This document shows, one piece after another, positions 46,926 to 59,737 of a stretch of 64,000 bases of DNA (the first letter of the stretch is position 1; each line of letters begins with the position of its first letter). The notes under the pieces were generated by a model. It did no database searches. It worked only from the letters and a program-made list of their open reading frames with translations, and was not told the DNA's origin. Origin of the DNA: Stomorhina lunata (lineage: Eukaryota; Arthropoda; Insecta; Diptera; Rhiniidae); contig OW121741.1 of the NCBI GenBank assembly GCA_933228675.1, forward strand, positions 137,605,858-137,669,857. The letters are read 5' to 3'. Made by a program: the position numbers and the translations under genes.

Positions 46926-48060
46926 TAAATATAAAATTTCATTTACTATATAGAAGCTTTTCAACAGAAAAATTTTTTGCGTTCCAATTTTCTATAGGAA
47001 ACTATAGATAAAAAAAAATATTTAAAATTTTGTTACAAATATTAGATTTTTGACATAAAAGCTTTTTTATAAGAAAACTTTTTTCATTACAGATTTTTAA
47101 AGACAAATTTATGAATAAATTTTTTCAAGTGAAACATTTAAAGTAAAAATTTTGAAAAAAGAAAACATTAAAATGTAATTTTTTATTAAAAAAAAAAACA
47201 ATTTCAAACAAAAATTTCTAATAAACAAGTTCGTATTTTTTTCGAATAAATAATTTCTTTAAAAACATATCTGGAAAATTTTTTTACACAAAAAATCTTT
47301 TATTTTTTATATGAAAAATATTTTCGTTCTGAAAAATATTTTCGATTTTTTATAAAAGCTTTTTAGGAAAAAGCTTTTTTTCAAAAAAACTTTTTTTAAT
47401 TAAAGTTTTCAACAAAAATCTTTTTGCAATAAAAAGTTTATGGTTGAAAAGCTTTTTTGTAAAATAGTTCTTTAGTTAAAGGTTTTTAATTCTATTTTTT
47501 GAACTTCTTCTTATAAATTTAAAAAAAAAAAATTATAAAAACTTTTCAGGAAAAAATTTTCTTTCAAAGAACTTTTTTTTGACAAAAAATTTACGGTAGC
47601 TTTTTAATTTTTTTAACTTTTTCCTAAAAAGTTTAAATTTTTCAAAAAAATTTTCATTTAAACATCTTTTATTAAAAAGCTCTTTTGTATATATAAAATA
47701 AAAGTTCTTCACAGAAAAACCTATTAAGATAAAAGTTTTTTGTTGCAAGTTTTTTCCCAAGATTTTGTTTAAAACTTTTCCTTATAAAACTTACTATAAA
47801 GGGCTGCTATAAAAAAAAAATAATTTTCAAATAATTTTCTAATGCATTTTTTTATTAACATTTACAAAAACTCTAAAAATTTAACAAAAAAAATTAATGA
47901 ACTTTTTTTCAAAGTTTTCGATAAAACAACACTTTTTCCTCTAATTTCTTTCAAAAGTGTATTGGATTGAATTTTATAAAATATTTATTGAAATAGTCAA
48001 CTGGTGTAATAAAATTTACGGAGAAAAATGTTCTTTAGAAAGCTTTTTTGAAAAAAAAAC

Positions 48061-48092
48061 TTAAAGTTTTGTTAAACTTAACAAAACTTTAA
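48061..48092. repeat. inverted repeat, 15-bp arms
   Basis: TTAAAGTTTTGTTAA, spacer AC, and its exact complement. The two-base spacer makes it nearly a continuous palindrome. Confidence 0.9.
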
Positions 48093-48161
48093 CTATTGAA
48101 AAGAAGCATTTTGTATTAAATATCAATTCTTAACAAATTTTAAATAAATGATGTAAGTGAT

Positions 48162-48212
48162 TTTAAAATTTCCACATCAATAAAGAGGCTTTATTTATGT
48201 GGAAATTTTAAA
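48162..48212. repeat. strong hairpin, 24-bp arms
   Basis: The left arm starts TTTAAAATTTCCACAT and the right arm is its complement, with one mismatch in 24 and a 3-base AGG loop. It is too short for a typical microRNA precursor. It may be a miniature inverted-repeat remnant. Confidence 0.9.
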
Positions 48213-49159
48213 TTTTCCCAATTAAACATCTAAAAAGCATTTTCTAAAATGCTCCCTCAACTAACATAATTTTCACTTGATCACACACACAAACCACAAC
48301 TAATGATGCATCAATAATGTGGCAATTAAAAGTGCCAGCAACAGACTCTCCAAAATCATCTTAAAGTACATTTCTAGTGCTCCACCATCAACAGTCACCA
48401 TCAGCGCCATCATCAGCATCAACATCATTATGATGATAAGGCTGTTTTTTGTACATCTCCTTTACATTATTCTACCAAGTACTTACACTTTTTAACACCA
48501 GCGCCGTCATCATTAGAGATCGAGTTTAAAGCCATCGATTTGGAAGGAAAAATTGCAAATAACGAAACTATTTTCACTTTTATGTTCCTGTAAATTGTGC
48601 AGTTTATGCTTTACGACCACTCAAAAAAGAAATTCAATAAAAAGATGAATGAAGCGAAAAACCACCAACTAAAAGCTCTTGAAATTTGCTTTTACAAAGC
48701 AAAATCAAACACCAAATTTATGAAAATTTCTGGAATGAGTAGATATTTTTAGGAAATATGGCAAATGTGTCACGTATCTTTCTTAATTATATATAATTTA
48801 CGGGATTTTATGTTAAGGCTGCTTTTAATTTTAGAGAAGTAATTAATGATTTTCTTTTAGTTGCGGGTTACAATTTATGACAACAAACAAGAAAAGGTTC
48901 TTTTCGTGTTATTTTTAAAAATTTCTAGGAAAACTTTGTTGAGGTTTTCCTATAAATATGAGTACTTTTGATGTCTTCCATTATTAACTTATACGAAAGA
49001 GTGTTTATAATTTTGTGTAGATATAACTCATTTAAATTTTTTTTAGTGAATAATTGTTTTTTAATTTAATTATTTAAATATTGGCTTGAAAAAAGCTTGT
49101 AATTTATTGTTATATAAATTTAAAATATCATATATCTACTTTTAAAACAAATAAAACGA

Positions 49160-51745
49160 AAAATCTTGTTTCAAAAAAATTTTGCCAAATATTTTTCATA
49201 GCAAAATTCCTATAAAAAGTAAATTTTCGAAAAAAATTCGTATAAAACGCAAATTTTTTAAAAAATTTCCTATAAAAAGTAAATTTTTGAAAAATCTTCT
49301 GTAAAAAATAAATTTTTAAAAAATTTCTTATAAAATATAAATTTTGAAAAATTTCCTATAAAAAATAAAATTTTTGAAAAATTTCAAATAAAAAGCAAAT
49401 TTCAAAAATTTCTTATAAAAAGTAAATTTTCGAAAAATTTCCTATAAAAAGTAAATTTTGGAAAAATTTCCTATAAAAAGTAAATTTTTGAAAAATTTCC
49501 TATAAAAGTAAATTTTTGCAAAATTTCCTATAAGAGGTAAATTTTTGAAAAATTTCCTATCAAAAGTAAATTTTTGAAAAATTTCCTATAAAAAGTAAAC
49601 TTTTGAAAAATTTCCTATAAAAATTAAATTTTTGAAAAATTTCCTATAAAAATTAAATTTTTGAAAAATTTCCTATAAAAAGTAAATTTTTTAAAAATTT
49701 CCTATTAAAAGTAAATTTTTGAAAAATTTCCTTTAAAAATTAAATTTTTGAAAAATTTCCTATAAAAAAATAAATTTTTGAAAAATTTCCTATTAAAAGT
49801 ACATTTTTGAAAAATTTCCTATTAAAAGTAAATTTTTGAAAAATTTCCTATTAAAAGTAAATTTTTGAAAAATTTCCTATAAAAGTAAATTTATGAAAAA
49901 TTTCCTATAAAAAGTAAATTTTCGAAAAAATTCCTATAAAACGCAAATATTTTAAAAAATTTCCTATAAAAAGTAAATTTTTGAAAAATCTTCTGTAAAA
50001 AATAAATTATTAAAAAATTTCTTATAAAATATAAATTTTGAAAAATTTCCTATAAAAAATAAAATTTTTGAAAAATTTCAAATAAAAAGCAAATTTCAAA
50101 AATTTCTTATAAAAAGTAAATTTTTTAAAAATTTCCTATAAAAAGTAAATTTTGGAAAAATTTCCTATAAAAAGTAAATTTTGGAAAAATTTCCTATAAA
50201 AAGTAAATTTTTGAAAAATTTCCTATAAAAGTAAATTTTTGCAAAATTTCCTATAAGAGATAAATTTTTGAAAAATTTCCTATCAAAAGTAAATTTTTGA
50301 AAAATTTCCTATAAAAAGTGAACTTTTGAAAAATTTCCTATAAAAATTAAATTTTTGAAAAATTTCCTATAAAAATTAAATTTTTGAAAAATTTCCTATA
50401 AAAAGTAAATTTTTTAAAAATTTCCTATTAAAAGTAAATTTTTGAAAAATTTCCTTTAAAAATTAAATTTTTGAAAAATTTCCTATAAAAAAATAAATTT
50501 TAGAAAAATTTCCTATTAAAAGTACATTTTTGAAAAATTTCCTATTAAAAGTAAATTTTTGAAAAATTTCCTATTAAAAGTAAATTTTTGAAAAATTTCC
50601 TATAAAAGTAAATTTATGAAAAATTTCCTATAAAAAGTAAATTTTCGAAAAAATTCCTATAAAACGCAAATTTTTTAAAAAATTTCTTATAAAAAGTAAA
50701 TTTTTGAAAAATCTTCTGTAAAAAATAAATTTTTAAAAAATTTCTTATAAAATATAAATTTTGAAAAATTTCCTATAAAAAATAAAATTTTTGAAAAATT
50801 TCAAATAAAAAGCAAATTTCAAAAATTTCTTATAAAAAGTAAATTTTTGAAAAATTTCCTATAAAAAGTAAATTTTGGAAAAATTTCCTATAAAAAGTAA
50901 ATTTCTGAAAAATTTCCTATAAAAGTAAATTTTTGCAAAATTTCCTATAAGAGGTAAATTTTTGAAAAATTTCCTATCAAAAGTAAATTTTTGAAAAATT
51001 TCCTATAAAAAGTAAACTTTTGAAAAATTTCCTATAAAAATTAAATTTTTGAAAAATTTCCTATAAAAATTAAATTTTTGAAAAATTTGCTATAAAAAGT
51101 AAATTTTTTAAAAATTTCCTATTAAAAGTAAATTTTTGAAAAATTTCCTTTAAAAATTAAATTTTTGAAAAATTTCCTATAAAAAAATAAATTTTTGAAA
51201 AATTTCCTATTAAAAGTACATTTTTGAAAAATTTCCTATTAAAAGTAAATTTTTGAAAAATTTCCTATTAAAAGTAAATTTTTGAAAAATTTCCTATAAA
51301 AGTAAATTTTTGAAAAATTTCCTATAAAAAGTAAATTTTCGAAAAAATTCCTATAAAACGCAAATTTTTTAAAAAATTTCCTATAAAAAGTAAATTTTTA
51401 AAAAATTTCCTATAAAAAGAAAATTTTTAAAAAATTACCTATAAAAAGTAAATTTTTGAAAAAATTCTTATAAATAGTAAATTTTTGACAAATAAGACTT
51501 AATCCAATTTCAAAACAAATAAACGAAAAATTTTGTTTCAAAAAATGTTCCCAAACATTTTTTATAGCAAAACTCCTATGAAAAATAAATTTTCGAAAAA
51601 ATTCCTATAAAATGCAAATTTTCGAAAAAAAAATCCTATAAAACGCAAATTTTTGAAAAATTTGGGTTTTTGAAAAATTTCCTATTAAAAGGTAAATTTT
51701 TGAAAAATTTCCTATAAAAAGTAAATTTTTGAAAAATCTCCTATA
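49160..51745. repeat. 29-bp minisatellite, family A, array 4, with 694/723-bp higher-order unit
   Basis: Units of GAAAAATTTCCTATAAAAAG plus TAAATTTTT. The rare marker ACGCAAA occurs at 49247, 49941, 50664 and 51358, giving spacings of 694, 723 and 694 bp. The 29-bp difference is one extra monomer (a second GTAAATTTTGGAAAAATT copy near 50,172). The left boundary sequence (ACAAATAAAACGAAAAATC at 49,147) recurs at about 51,518, so the flank was duplicated together with the array. Confidence 0.95.
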
Positions 51746-53640
51746 AAAATATACAAATGTACACTTTAAATAAAAACATTAAAAAGTTAAAAATATCACT
51801 ATCAACAAATCTCAAACAAAAGCAAACATTAAGACACTTAGACGAAGCTCAAATTCTGAAGACTTAAATAAACCAAAATTTACAATTCGAATACATTCAA
51901 AAGTTTTATAGTTTTTCAGATACCAAAATGAAATATAGTCATATGTATTTGTATTTAGGTATACACTACTCGTAGATAGTGAATGTCTGCTAATACTTAG
52001 CCCCGAAAAGTATACTACAGTTATTTATTTTGAAGTAATATTATTCCCTCATATGTGTTTGTTTGTATAAATGTTTATTGTGTGCATTTATATTAGGTTA
52101 ACTCTTATTTGGTATGAGCACGAATTTTTTTAGTCTGATTTAAGAACGATTCGTAAAATAGACAAAAATAGTTTGCATTCAACTATTTTTAGAATATTTT
52201 TTAATTATTATTTGATTATTTGTCTGAGTGATTGTTTAATTATTTATTTGAGAATTTTAGTATTTATTTTTACTTTTATAACAAAATGTAGCTCCCTAAT
52301 CTACAGTTACATATAAGTCTAAGTAGTTTTGGAAAGTTGAATTTAAGATGTGACCACTTGAATCACGATTGCATTTGAAATGGAGAACTAAAATAAACTT
52401 AACGAAATGAAATATTACTCATATCTATTATTAAGAGCTCTAATATGTTAGTGGCATATTTCGAATCTACTTACGACTAGCAGCCACTACAACATCATAC
52501 AAGTGGAATTTATTTGCAAGAGTATTTCAAGACTATAGTAGACTTAAAGTTTCAAATTAAATTTATTTTAATATATGTATAAGCTAAAATTTAGTATGAA
52601 ATATTTAAAGTCAAAATAGACATTGTGGAAGAAAAGATTAAGCAAAACAGATAACAAATGACAAGACACATGGAAAGATATTTTCTAAGAAAGGTCTATT
52701 TGTCTAGTAACCTTAGAGAGATTTTGTCTGAAAATTGTTTAAGAAATTCAATTAAAAAGATTTGAGTTTCGAGAAGATAAAACAGCAGAATTAAGAATAA
52801 GAGCACTGAAAATTAGCTTAGATTTGGTAATTTTTTTTTATAATACTAACATTTTTAAAACTATTATTTCTTCCTTCTCTGTCGTCTCTTATTCAAAAAA
52901 TTTGTTTATTTTTAGATTATATCTTTCGATTACCTTATGTTCATGTCTGAATTTGTAGGTTTTTGTGCTTCAATTTATGTGGGTGACGGATGGCTTTCCA
53001 ATTTTCTGTTTTTATACAATTTTCTTATTTTATTGCAACTAAACACTTGTAACTTAGCAGACAAAATTACTGCCTACATTTATTTAAATTTCATAAATTT
53101 GGATATGTCTTGTACAAATAATCCCACATGTATGAAAAGATGACATTATAAGAAAAACATTTTGTTTGTTTCTAATTATTAATTATAAAGATAGCCTTAA
53201 AGACATATATTACCTAGACATACTGAATAGGTTTAAAAAGGTTATATAGTAAATATTGTTTTAAATTTGCAAAATTGTCTTATAATAAATTTAAAGTAGG
53301 GAATTTTGTAGCTAAAGAGATAATGTTTTAATTACTTACAAAGATGTTTATATCTACTTTATAATAGGTTTTTTTTACAAGATCATATCTTATTTAGGAG
53401 ATACATGGTTCAGAAAGTTTTCCTAAAGGTTTACTATATGTATGCGAAATGTTTCTTTATAATTTTGTCAATCATACGCCTCAGCCCCAAACACTTTAAG
53501 ACTAGTCAAATACTCTATAACACGGGACTGCGCAAAGAGAACAGAACAAAAACTAGTCGGCAGAGTTGCCGTTTTTTTATACTTATAACTAACTTAATGT
53601 GTTTTAATGTGTTTTAAAAAGAAAAAGTTTTCTACTCCAT
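51746..53640. other. non-repetitive AT-rich DNA
   Basis: No gene recognised. Two frames of 68-70 codons (52,937 and 53,405, +) have no family likeness and no convincing splice context. This is one of the longer stretches without arrays. Confidence 0.45.
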
Positions 53641-53644
53641 TTTT

Positions 53645-55900
53645 TTAAATAATTTTATTAATAATTTTTCTATAGAAAATTTTTTTATAGAAAGTTTTTT
53701 TATCGAAAATTTTTTTATCAAAAATTTTTGCATAGACAAAAAATTGTCACAAATTTTTTTATAGAAAATTTTTAATCAAAAATTTATCTATGGAAAATTT
53801 TTGTATCAAAAATTTTTCTGTAGAAAACTTTTATTTTAATTTTTCTACAGAAAATTTTTTTATCAAATATTTTTTTTTAAAAATTATCTGTAGAAAATTT
53901 TTTGAAAAAAAATTTTTCTATAGAAAATTTTTTGATAAAAAAAAATTTTCAATAGAAAATTTTTTGATCAAAAAATTTTTTAAAAAATTTTTATAAAATT
54001 TTTTATTAAAAGTTTTTCTATATTTTTTTTATCAAAAATTTTTCTATAAAAATCTTTTTATCAAAATTTTTTCTGCAGAAAATTTTCTTACAAAAATTTT
54101 TCAATAGAAAATTTTTTTTTAAATGTTTCTATAGAAAATTTTTTATCAAAAATGTTTCTATAGAAAATTTTTTATTTTAATTTTTCTACAGAAAATTTTT
54201 TTTATCAAAATTTTTTCTAAAGAAAAATTTTCTATATTTTTATCAAAATATTTTTCTATATTTTTTTTATCAAAAATTTTTTTATAAAAGTTTTATTTTA
54301 TCAAATTTTTTTTAGAAAATTTCTTTTATCAAAAATTTTTCTATAGAAAATTTTTTATCAACATTTTTTATATATAAAATTTGTTTATCAAAAATAATTC
54401 TATAAAAATTTTCTTTATCAAAAATATTTCTACAGAAAATTTTTTATTAAAAATATTTCTGAAGAAAATTATTTTTTATTAAAAATTTTCTTTAGAACAT
54501 TTTTTTATCAAAAATTTTTGTATATTTTTTCTATATTTTTGTATCAAAAATTTGTTTATAAAATTTTTTTTTGAGAAAAAAATTTTTATCAAAATTTTTT
54601 CTGTAGAAAATTTTTTTACAAAAGTTTTTCAATAGAATTTTTTTTTTTAAATGTTTCTATAGAAAATTTTTTATCAAAAATGTTTCTATAGAAAATTTTT
54701 TATTTTAATTTTTCTACAGAAAATTTTTTCATCAAAATTTTTTCTATATTTTTTTATCGAAAAATTTTCTATAAAAATTTTTTATCAACATTTTTTCTAA
54801 AGAAAATTTTTTATCCAAAATTTTTCTATAGAAAATTTTTTTATCAAAAAATTTTCTTTATAAAATTTTCTTATAAAAAATTTTTCTACAGAAAATGTTT
54901 TATCAAAAATTTTTCTATAAAAAATTTTTGTAACATAAATTTTTATATATAAATGTAATATAAATTTTTATATATAAAATTTGTTTATCAAAAATTTTTC
55001 TATAGAAAATTTTTATTTAAATTTTTGTACAGAAAATTTTTTATCAAAAATTTTTCTATAGAAAACTTTTGTATTAAAAATTTTTCTATAAAAATTTTTT
55101 TTTTATCAAAAATTTATCTTTAGAAAATTTTTTTTATCAAAATTTTTTCTAAAGAAAAATTTTCTATATTTTTATCAAAACATTTTTCTATATTTTTTTT
55201 ATCAAAAATTTTTTTATAGAAATTTTATTTTATCAAATTTTTTTTAGAAAATTTCTTTTATCAAAAATTTTTCTATAGAAAATTTTTTATCAAAATTTTT
55301 TATATATAAAATTTGTTTATCAAAAATGTTTTTATAAAAATTTTCTTTGTCAAAAATATTTCTACAGAAAATTTTTTATTAAAAATATTTCTGAAGAAAA
55401 TTATTTTTTATTAAAAATTTTCTTTAGAACATTTTTTTTTTTTTTTTGTGTTTATTCCATTTATTGTAATTTTAAAGCCAATTGGCCAATTAATCAAAAT
55501 TACAAAATCAACTTATAGTCAAAAAAGCATTAACAATAATAATAATAATAAAAAATTAATAATAATATTTATAATAATAACAATAATAATAACCCACATT
55601 TTTTTATCAAAAATTTTTGTATATTTTTTTTTTTTTTTATATTTTTGTATCAAAAATTTTTATATAATTTTTTTTTTTAGAAAATTTTTTATCAAAAATT
55701 TTTTTTTAGAAAATTTTTTATCAAAAATTTTTCTATAGAAAATTTTTTATCAAAAATTTTTCTATAAAAAATTTTCTTACAAAATTTTTTTATCAAAAAT
55801 ATTTCTATAGAAAATTTTTTTATCAAACGTTTTTCTATGAAAATTTCTTTTTTAAAAATGTTTCTATAAAAAATTTTTTAACAAAAATTTTTCTATAGGA
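53645..55900. repeat. about 30-bp minisatellite, family E, array 1
   Basis: Units of ATCAAAAATTTTTCTATAGA plus AAATTTTTT. A block of about 300 bp is repeated at exactly 932 bp (54,204-54,503 and 55,136-55,435; markers TTTTTTCTAAAG at 54211/55143 and GAACAT at 54495/55427). A shorter block at 54,121 recurs at 54,649. The second 932-bp copy is split by a small insertion (55,439-55,595). Confidence 0.9.
55439..55595 (-). mobile_element. short poly(A)-ended insertion with 10-bp flanking repeat
   Basis: Comparison with the 932-bp sister copy shows 167 extra bases. ACATTTTTTT occurs on both sides, as a target-site duplication would. On the minus strand the insert has AATAA trinucleotide repeats, then AATAAATGG, GGAATAAACAC and a run of A at its end. 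Two AATAAA signals just before a poly(A) tail point to a retroposed transcript end. The middle contains a palindrome around AATTGGCCAATT. Confidence 0.6.
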
Positions 55901-56020
55901 AAGCTTTTGGATTAAAAATGTCTAAAAAATATAAAATTCTAAAATTGTTAAATATTAGAATTTATTTCTGTTTTGAAAAATATTCACAATATTTACAGAA
56001 AAATTCCCAATGTTTTGAAA

Positions 56021-56273
56021 AATAAAAGTGTCGTGGCAACAATGTCCGAGATTATATTTCTTTGTTCCCTCGAACCACATTTTTTGTTGCTATAAATTAG
56101 ATTTTGATTTGTTTCCTGCCTATTTTGTTTTTGTCTTTTCTTTAAGACAGCGGCACCAACCAATTCTGTTAATATCCAAATTCTAACTGAATGATATTAA
56201 TACTCATTTTCACGAGTTTTTTTAATGATCGTGGTATTTACGAAAATAAAAAAAAGTCATCGGCTGCTAGTGG
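56021..56273 (+). repeat. conserved flank unit of family E, copy 1
   Basis: From AATAAAAGTGTCGTGGCAAC to TCGGCTGCTAGTGG. The reverse complement of 61880-62136 is the same sequence with scattered differences. In both places the family E array lies on the same side of the unit, so unit and array appear to move or be copied together. No coding capacity recognised. Confidence 0.8.
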
Positions 56274-57132
56274 GCTGCCTACTCCTGCTCTATAATATAT
56301 AGATTAGGGTGCACCTTATTTTACGAAAGTATGAAATTGAACCGTAACTCACCTCAGAAATGTTTTTACGTAACATAAAAACATGTTGAGCAATTTTTTT
56401 TCAAAATTGCATATGAGAAACATGTGCCGCATCCTCCCACAAAGTGTTTAACTATTTGAATGAAAAAATTGGGAGTATTTTCAGTTTTTGAATTAGATTA
56501 TTAAATTAAATTTACTGGAATATAAAAAAGAACTAAAGAAGCTTTATTTCTAGTCATCAACGTTAAAAATCCATGAGGTAGTTTCGGAGTTATTGCAATC
56601 TGTCCCCGAAAATTTTTGTCCTTGACGAAACGCCTAAGGATATGACGCCAAAACATTTATTCAATTAATTATAAGTTTCAAAGTAAGACATGATTTCTAA
56701 TTCCATGACCTTTAAGTATTAAATAATCGAGTTTGTAAAAATATAACCAAACTAACTTAGTTTTTTCATATTAGAAAATTTTACTTTTTTATGAGGCAGC
56801 GTTAAAATTCGCCATTTTTGATTAAATTTTTTTATTTATTCAACTGAACAAATTTCACCTTTTTTCCATTTTTGAATAAAATTTGCATCCTAAAAATATG
56901 TTAAGTGATGATAAAAGAATTCAAAGTTTTTAAAGTTTTAGTATCCTAGACAACAAAAAAAAAATCTTATAAAATTTTAGAGATACATAAATTTTGAATT
57001 GGCTTTCAATATTATTTACTTAAAAGAAAATATTAAATTTAAATTACTTTTTCTTAAGTTTTATTACTAGAAGATGATAAAGAAAAACAAATATTTTCTA
57101 TTAAACTAAATAACTTTAGTTCTTTATTTTAT
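56274..57132. other. non-coding DNA
   Basis: Contains AGGGTGCACCTTATTTTACG and other moderately balanced sequence around 56,300-56,650. Possibly another degraded repeat. No gene. Confidence 0.4.
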
Positions 57133-57271
57133 TTTTATACCCTTCACCAATAGGTGAAAGGGTATTATAAGTTTGTGATTCCGTTTGTAATTTTTTTATT
57201 AGTGATCGTAGACCCTATAAAAATTATACCGATCGACTCAGAATCGGGAGGAGAATCGATTAAGCGATGTC

Positions 57272-57303
<32 letters not shown>

Positions 57304-59737
57304 CGTCTGTCTGTCTGTCTGTTGAAATCAAGTTTCTGAAGCCCCTGGAGGATGTTCTTACATAAATTATATATCAGATTTTAGGAAATTCTCCCGCAAT
57401 GAACGCTATTAAATTTCATTAAAATCGGTTTATAAACACCGAAAATATCGAAAAAATACCAAAAATTAGACGAAAATTTTAAAATTTTTGATTGAAACAC
57501 ACTTTTAAATAACAAGAGAAAAAAGATACTCCTGGTGTATATGTGATAATATTTTATATATCAGATTGTAGGAAATAGTTTCCCAAAGCACTCTGTAAAA
57601 TTTTATAAAAATCGGTTCATAAACAACTGAGATATCGCCAAAACACTGAATTTGATGTATCGCAAATTGCCCAAAGTTCGCATTAGAGAATGTTTGTTGA
57701 AAAAATGAAATGCAGAAATAGGAAAAACCATCCTCCTTTAGCACGGACCTACATAAATTTTATATCAGATTTTAGGAATTTCCCCCGCCAAGCACGTTAT
57801 TAAATTTTATCAAAAGCGGTCCATAAACAATTGAGATATCGCAATAACACTACATTTGATGTACAGCAAATTGCCCAAAGTACGTGTCTAAGAAATTTTG
57901 TTTACATTTCGTAAGTATTGTTTCAGCGATATCTCAGGTGTTTATGTACCGATTGTGATGAAATTTGACATCGTTCTTTGTGTGAGGATTTTCTAAAATC
58001 TATACTCCACAAATCTGATTACGAATACCATTCAAACTGTACCGATCAACTTTGAATCGGCAGGAAAATCGATTTCGCGACCTCCGTCCGTCCGTCTGTT
58101 TGTCTGTCTGTCTGTCCGTCCGTCCGTCTGTTTGTCCTCCGTCCGTCTGTTTGTCCGTCCGTCCGTCTACCTGTCTGTAATTTTTTCTGTTGTAGTCAAG
58201 TTTTTGGAGTTCCTGTTTTGTCGATATCTCAGGTGTTTATTTTGATGAATTTTAATAGCGTCCTTCGCAGGAGATTACCTAAATCCTGATGCATTCGGTA
58301 ATTTGTGGTCGATATAATTTAGCGTTTAAGCGATGGTGTTTTGATCGACAATGATAAAATTCAGGGTGGCCCAATATCCTAAAATTTTGTGTAAAATCCA
58401 GGAGCTCCACAAATCTGATTTTAGCAGACACTCTGCATTAATCTTAATTTTGTGTCTGACTTTTGAACATTATGATAACATTTGAGAATGTATTATATAT
58501 CAAATTATAGGTAATCTTCCTAGGAAGTACAAAAATGAAGCTAACTACATGATATCCGTTCAAAACCTACATATGTATGTAAGTATCTCACATATCAACG
58601 AAAATTTAAATTTTTTAATTGCAATTGGGAGAAATCCGTTCACGTTTGACAATTGATCCCTTATAACTTCGCCTAAGATACGATGATGACATTTAGTATA
58701 AAGACGTTGTACAATATTGATATTCAGGGCGATAGCGCCTAAAATAAACTTTCTAGAGGGACAATATTTGACAAAAGTATTTCTGATCTCTTGAAAAGTT
58801 CGATATTGAAAATGGGCGAGCTCTATTCACATTTAGTGAAATCTCCCATATAACCCCGACCGGGAATCTATTTAATGCTGATAAATTAAATCACATTAAA
58901 ATTGCACAAGGAACTAGAGCAAAACTTTTCAAACATCCATCGGACAGATCGAAAGAACAATACATCCCAAATATTATTGATGAAGTGTTCATTTTAATTA
59001 ATTAACTAACCTCAGATAAATAAGTAAATCTTTAATAACTTTTCCGACAAAGCTGATATCCATCCATTCAAAAGCTATATATTTCACGTATGTATCTAAA
59101 ACTAAGAGTGTATACCCTATAATTTTATGGCTTATCATTGTTAAAGCTTTGACCTAAATCAGTCCGCTAACTTCAGAGTTTTACATAACTAATCAAGAAC
59201 TTTTACTAGTTGGATAATTCGTACGAATTAAAGTGCACAACCCTCACTGGGCACTGTGTTTTTGGGTTGCATGCCAGAATACCTAAACTTCATCAAATCG
59301 ACGTGCCATTGCAAATGTAAGGGCATCTACATTTTGAAGCATCTTTTCTGCATGGTTTATCTGGTCTATCGAACTTTATTAAATGTTCGTAAAATATGTG
59401 TCTATTTTATTTCGAAGCTACTGGCTGGCTTAAATATGCATTCTCTACTTGTAGTCTAGTAATCATTATCTTTCACAAAGGGACCACTTAAAAACCCAAG
59501 TGAAGCTTCCCTAGACATCAGCCACCTGCCCAACCTAACCTTTGGGTGCATAACTATTCTAGATGATGACGCCACCGAAAAGCTTTTCTTTTTCCGACTC
59601 TTAATTTTAAAGACTCTTTGCATATAATACTAGTATAACCAAATTTTGCTTGGAATTACATTAAGTACTTTTGCAACACCATTGGTGAAGGGTATCCAAG
59701 ATTCGGCAAAGCCGAATATACCACTCTTACTTGTTGT
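57133..59737 (+). mobile_element. DINE-1-like element, long copy with GTCT microsatellites
   Basis: Begins TATACCCTTCACCA, then AGGTGAAAGGGTATTATAAG, and ends TTGGTGAAGGGTAT, a hairpin (ATTCGGC, AAA, GCCGAAT; 59701-59717) and CTCTTACTTGTT. Inside are GTCT/GTCC microsatellites at about 57,268-57,322 and 58,084-58,180. The 5' inverted repeat, central GTCY microsatellite, 3' hairpin and T-rich end match Drosophila DINE-1/INE-1. At 2.6 kb it is long for a non-autonomous member. GCAAATTGCCCAAAG recurs internally, suggesting internal duplications. Confidence 0.8.
57268..57322. repeat. GTCT/GTCC microsatellite
   Basis: About 13 tandem GTCT or GTCC tetranucleotides inside the DINE-1-like element. 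A second, less regular tract lies at 58,084-58,180. Confidence 0.9.

Larger units (their letters stand above)
46926..49155. other. AT-rich DNA, A/T-tract remnants then a unique stretch with hairpins
   Basis: To about 47,800 the sequence is irregular A and T runs with AAAAGCTTTT motifs, and the open frames there are artefacts. 48,236-48,560 is more balanced, with a CATCATCAGCATCAACATC run. No gene recognised. Confidence 0.45.

Noticed and set aside
46695..46964. 89-codon minus-strand frame with a 44-residue repeat
   Set aside because: By-product of the 132-bp tandem repeat, whose length is divisible by three.
53405..53617. 70-codon plus-strand frame with some polar residues
   Set aside because: No recognisable domain and no convincing splice signals. 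Its length is expected by chance.
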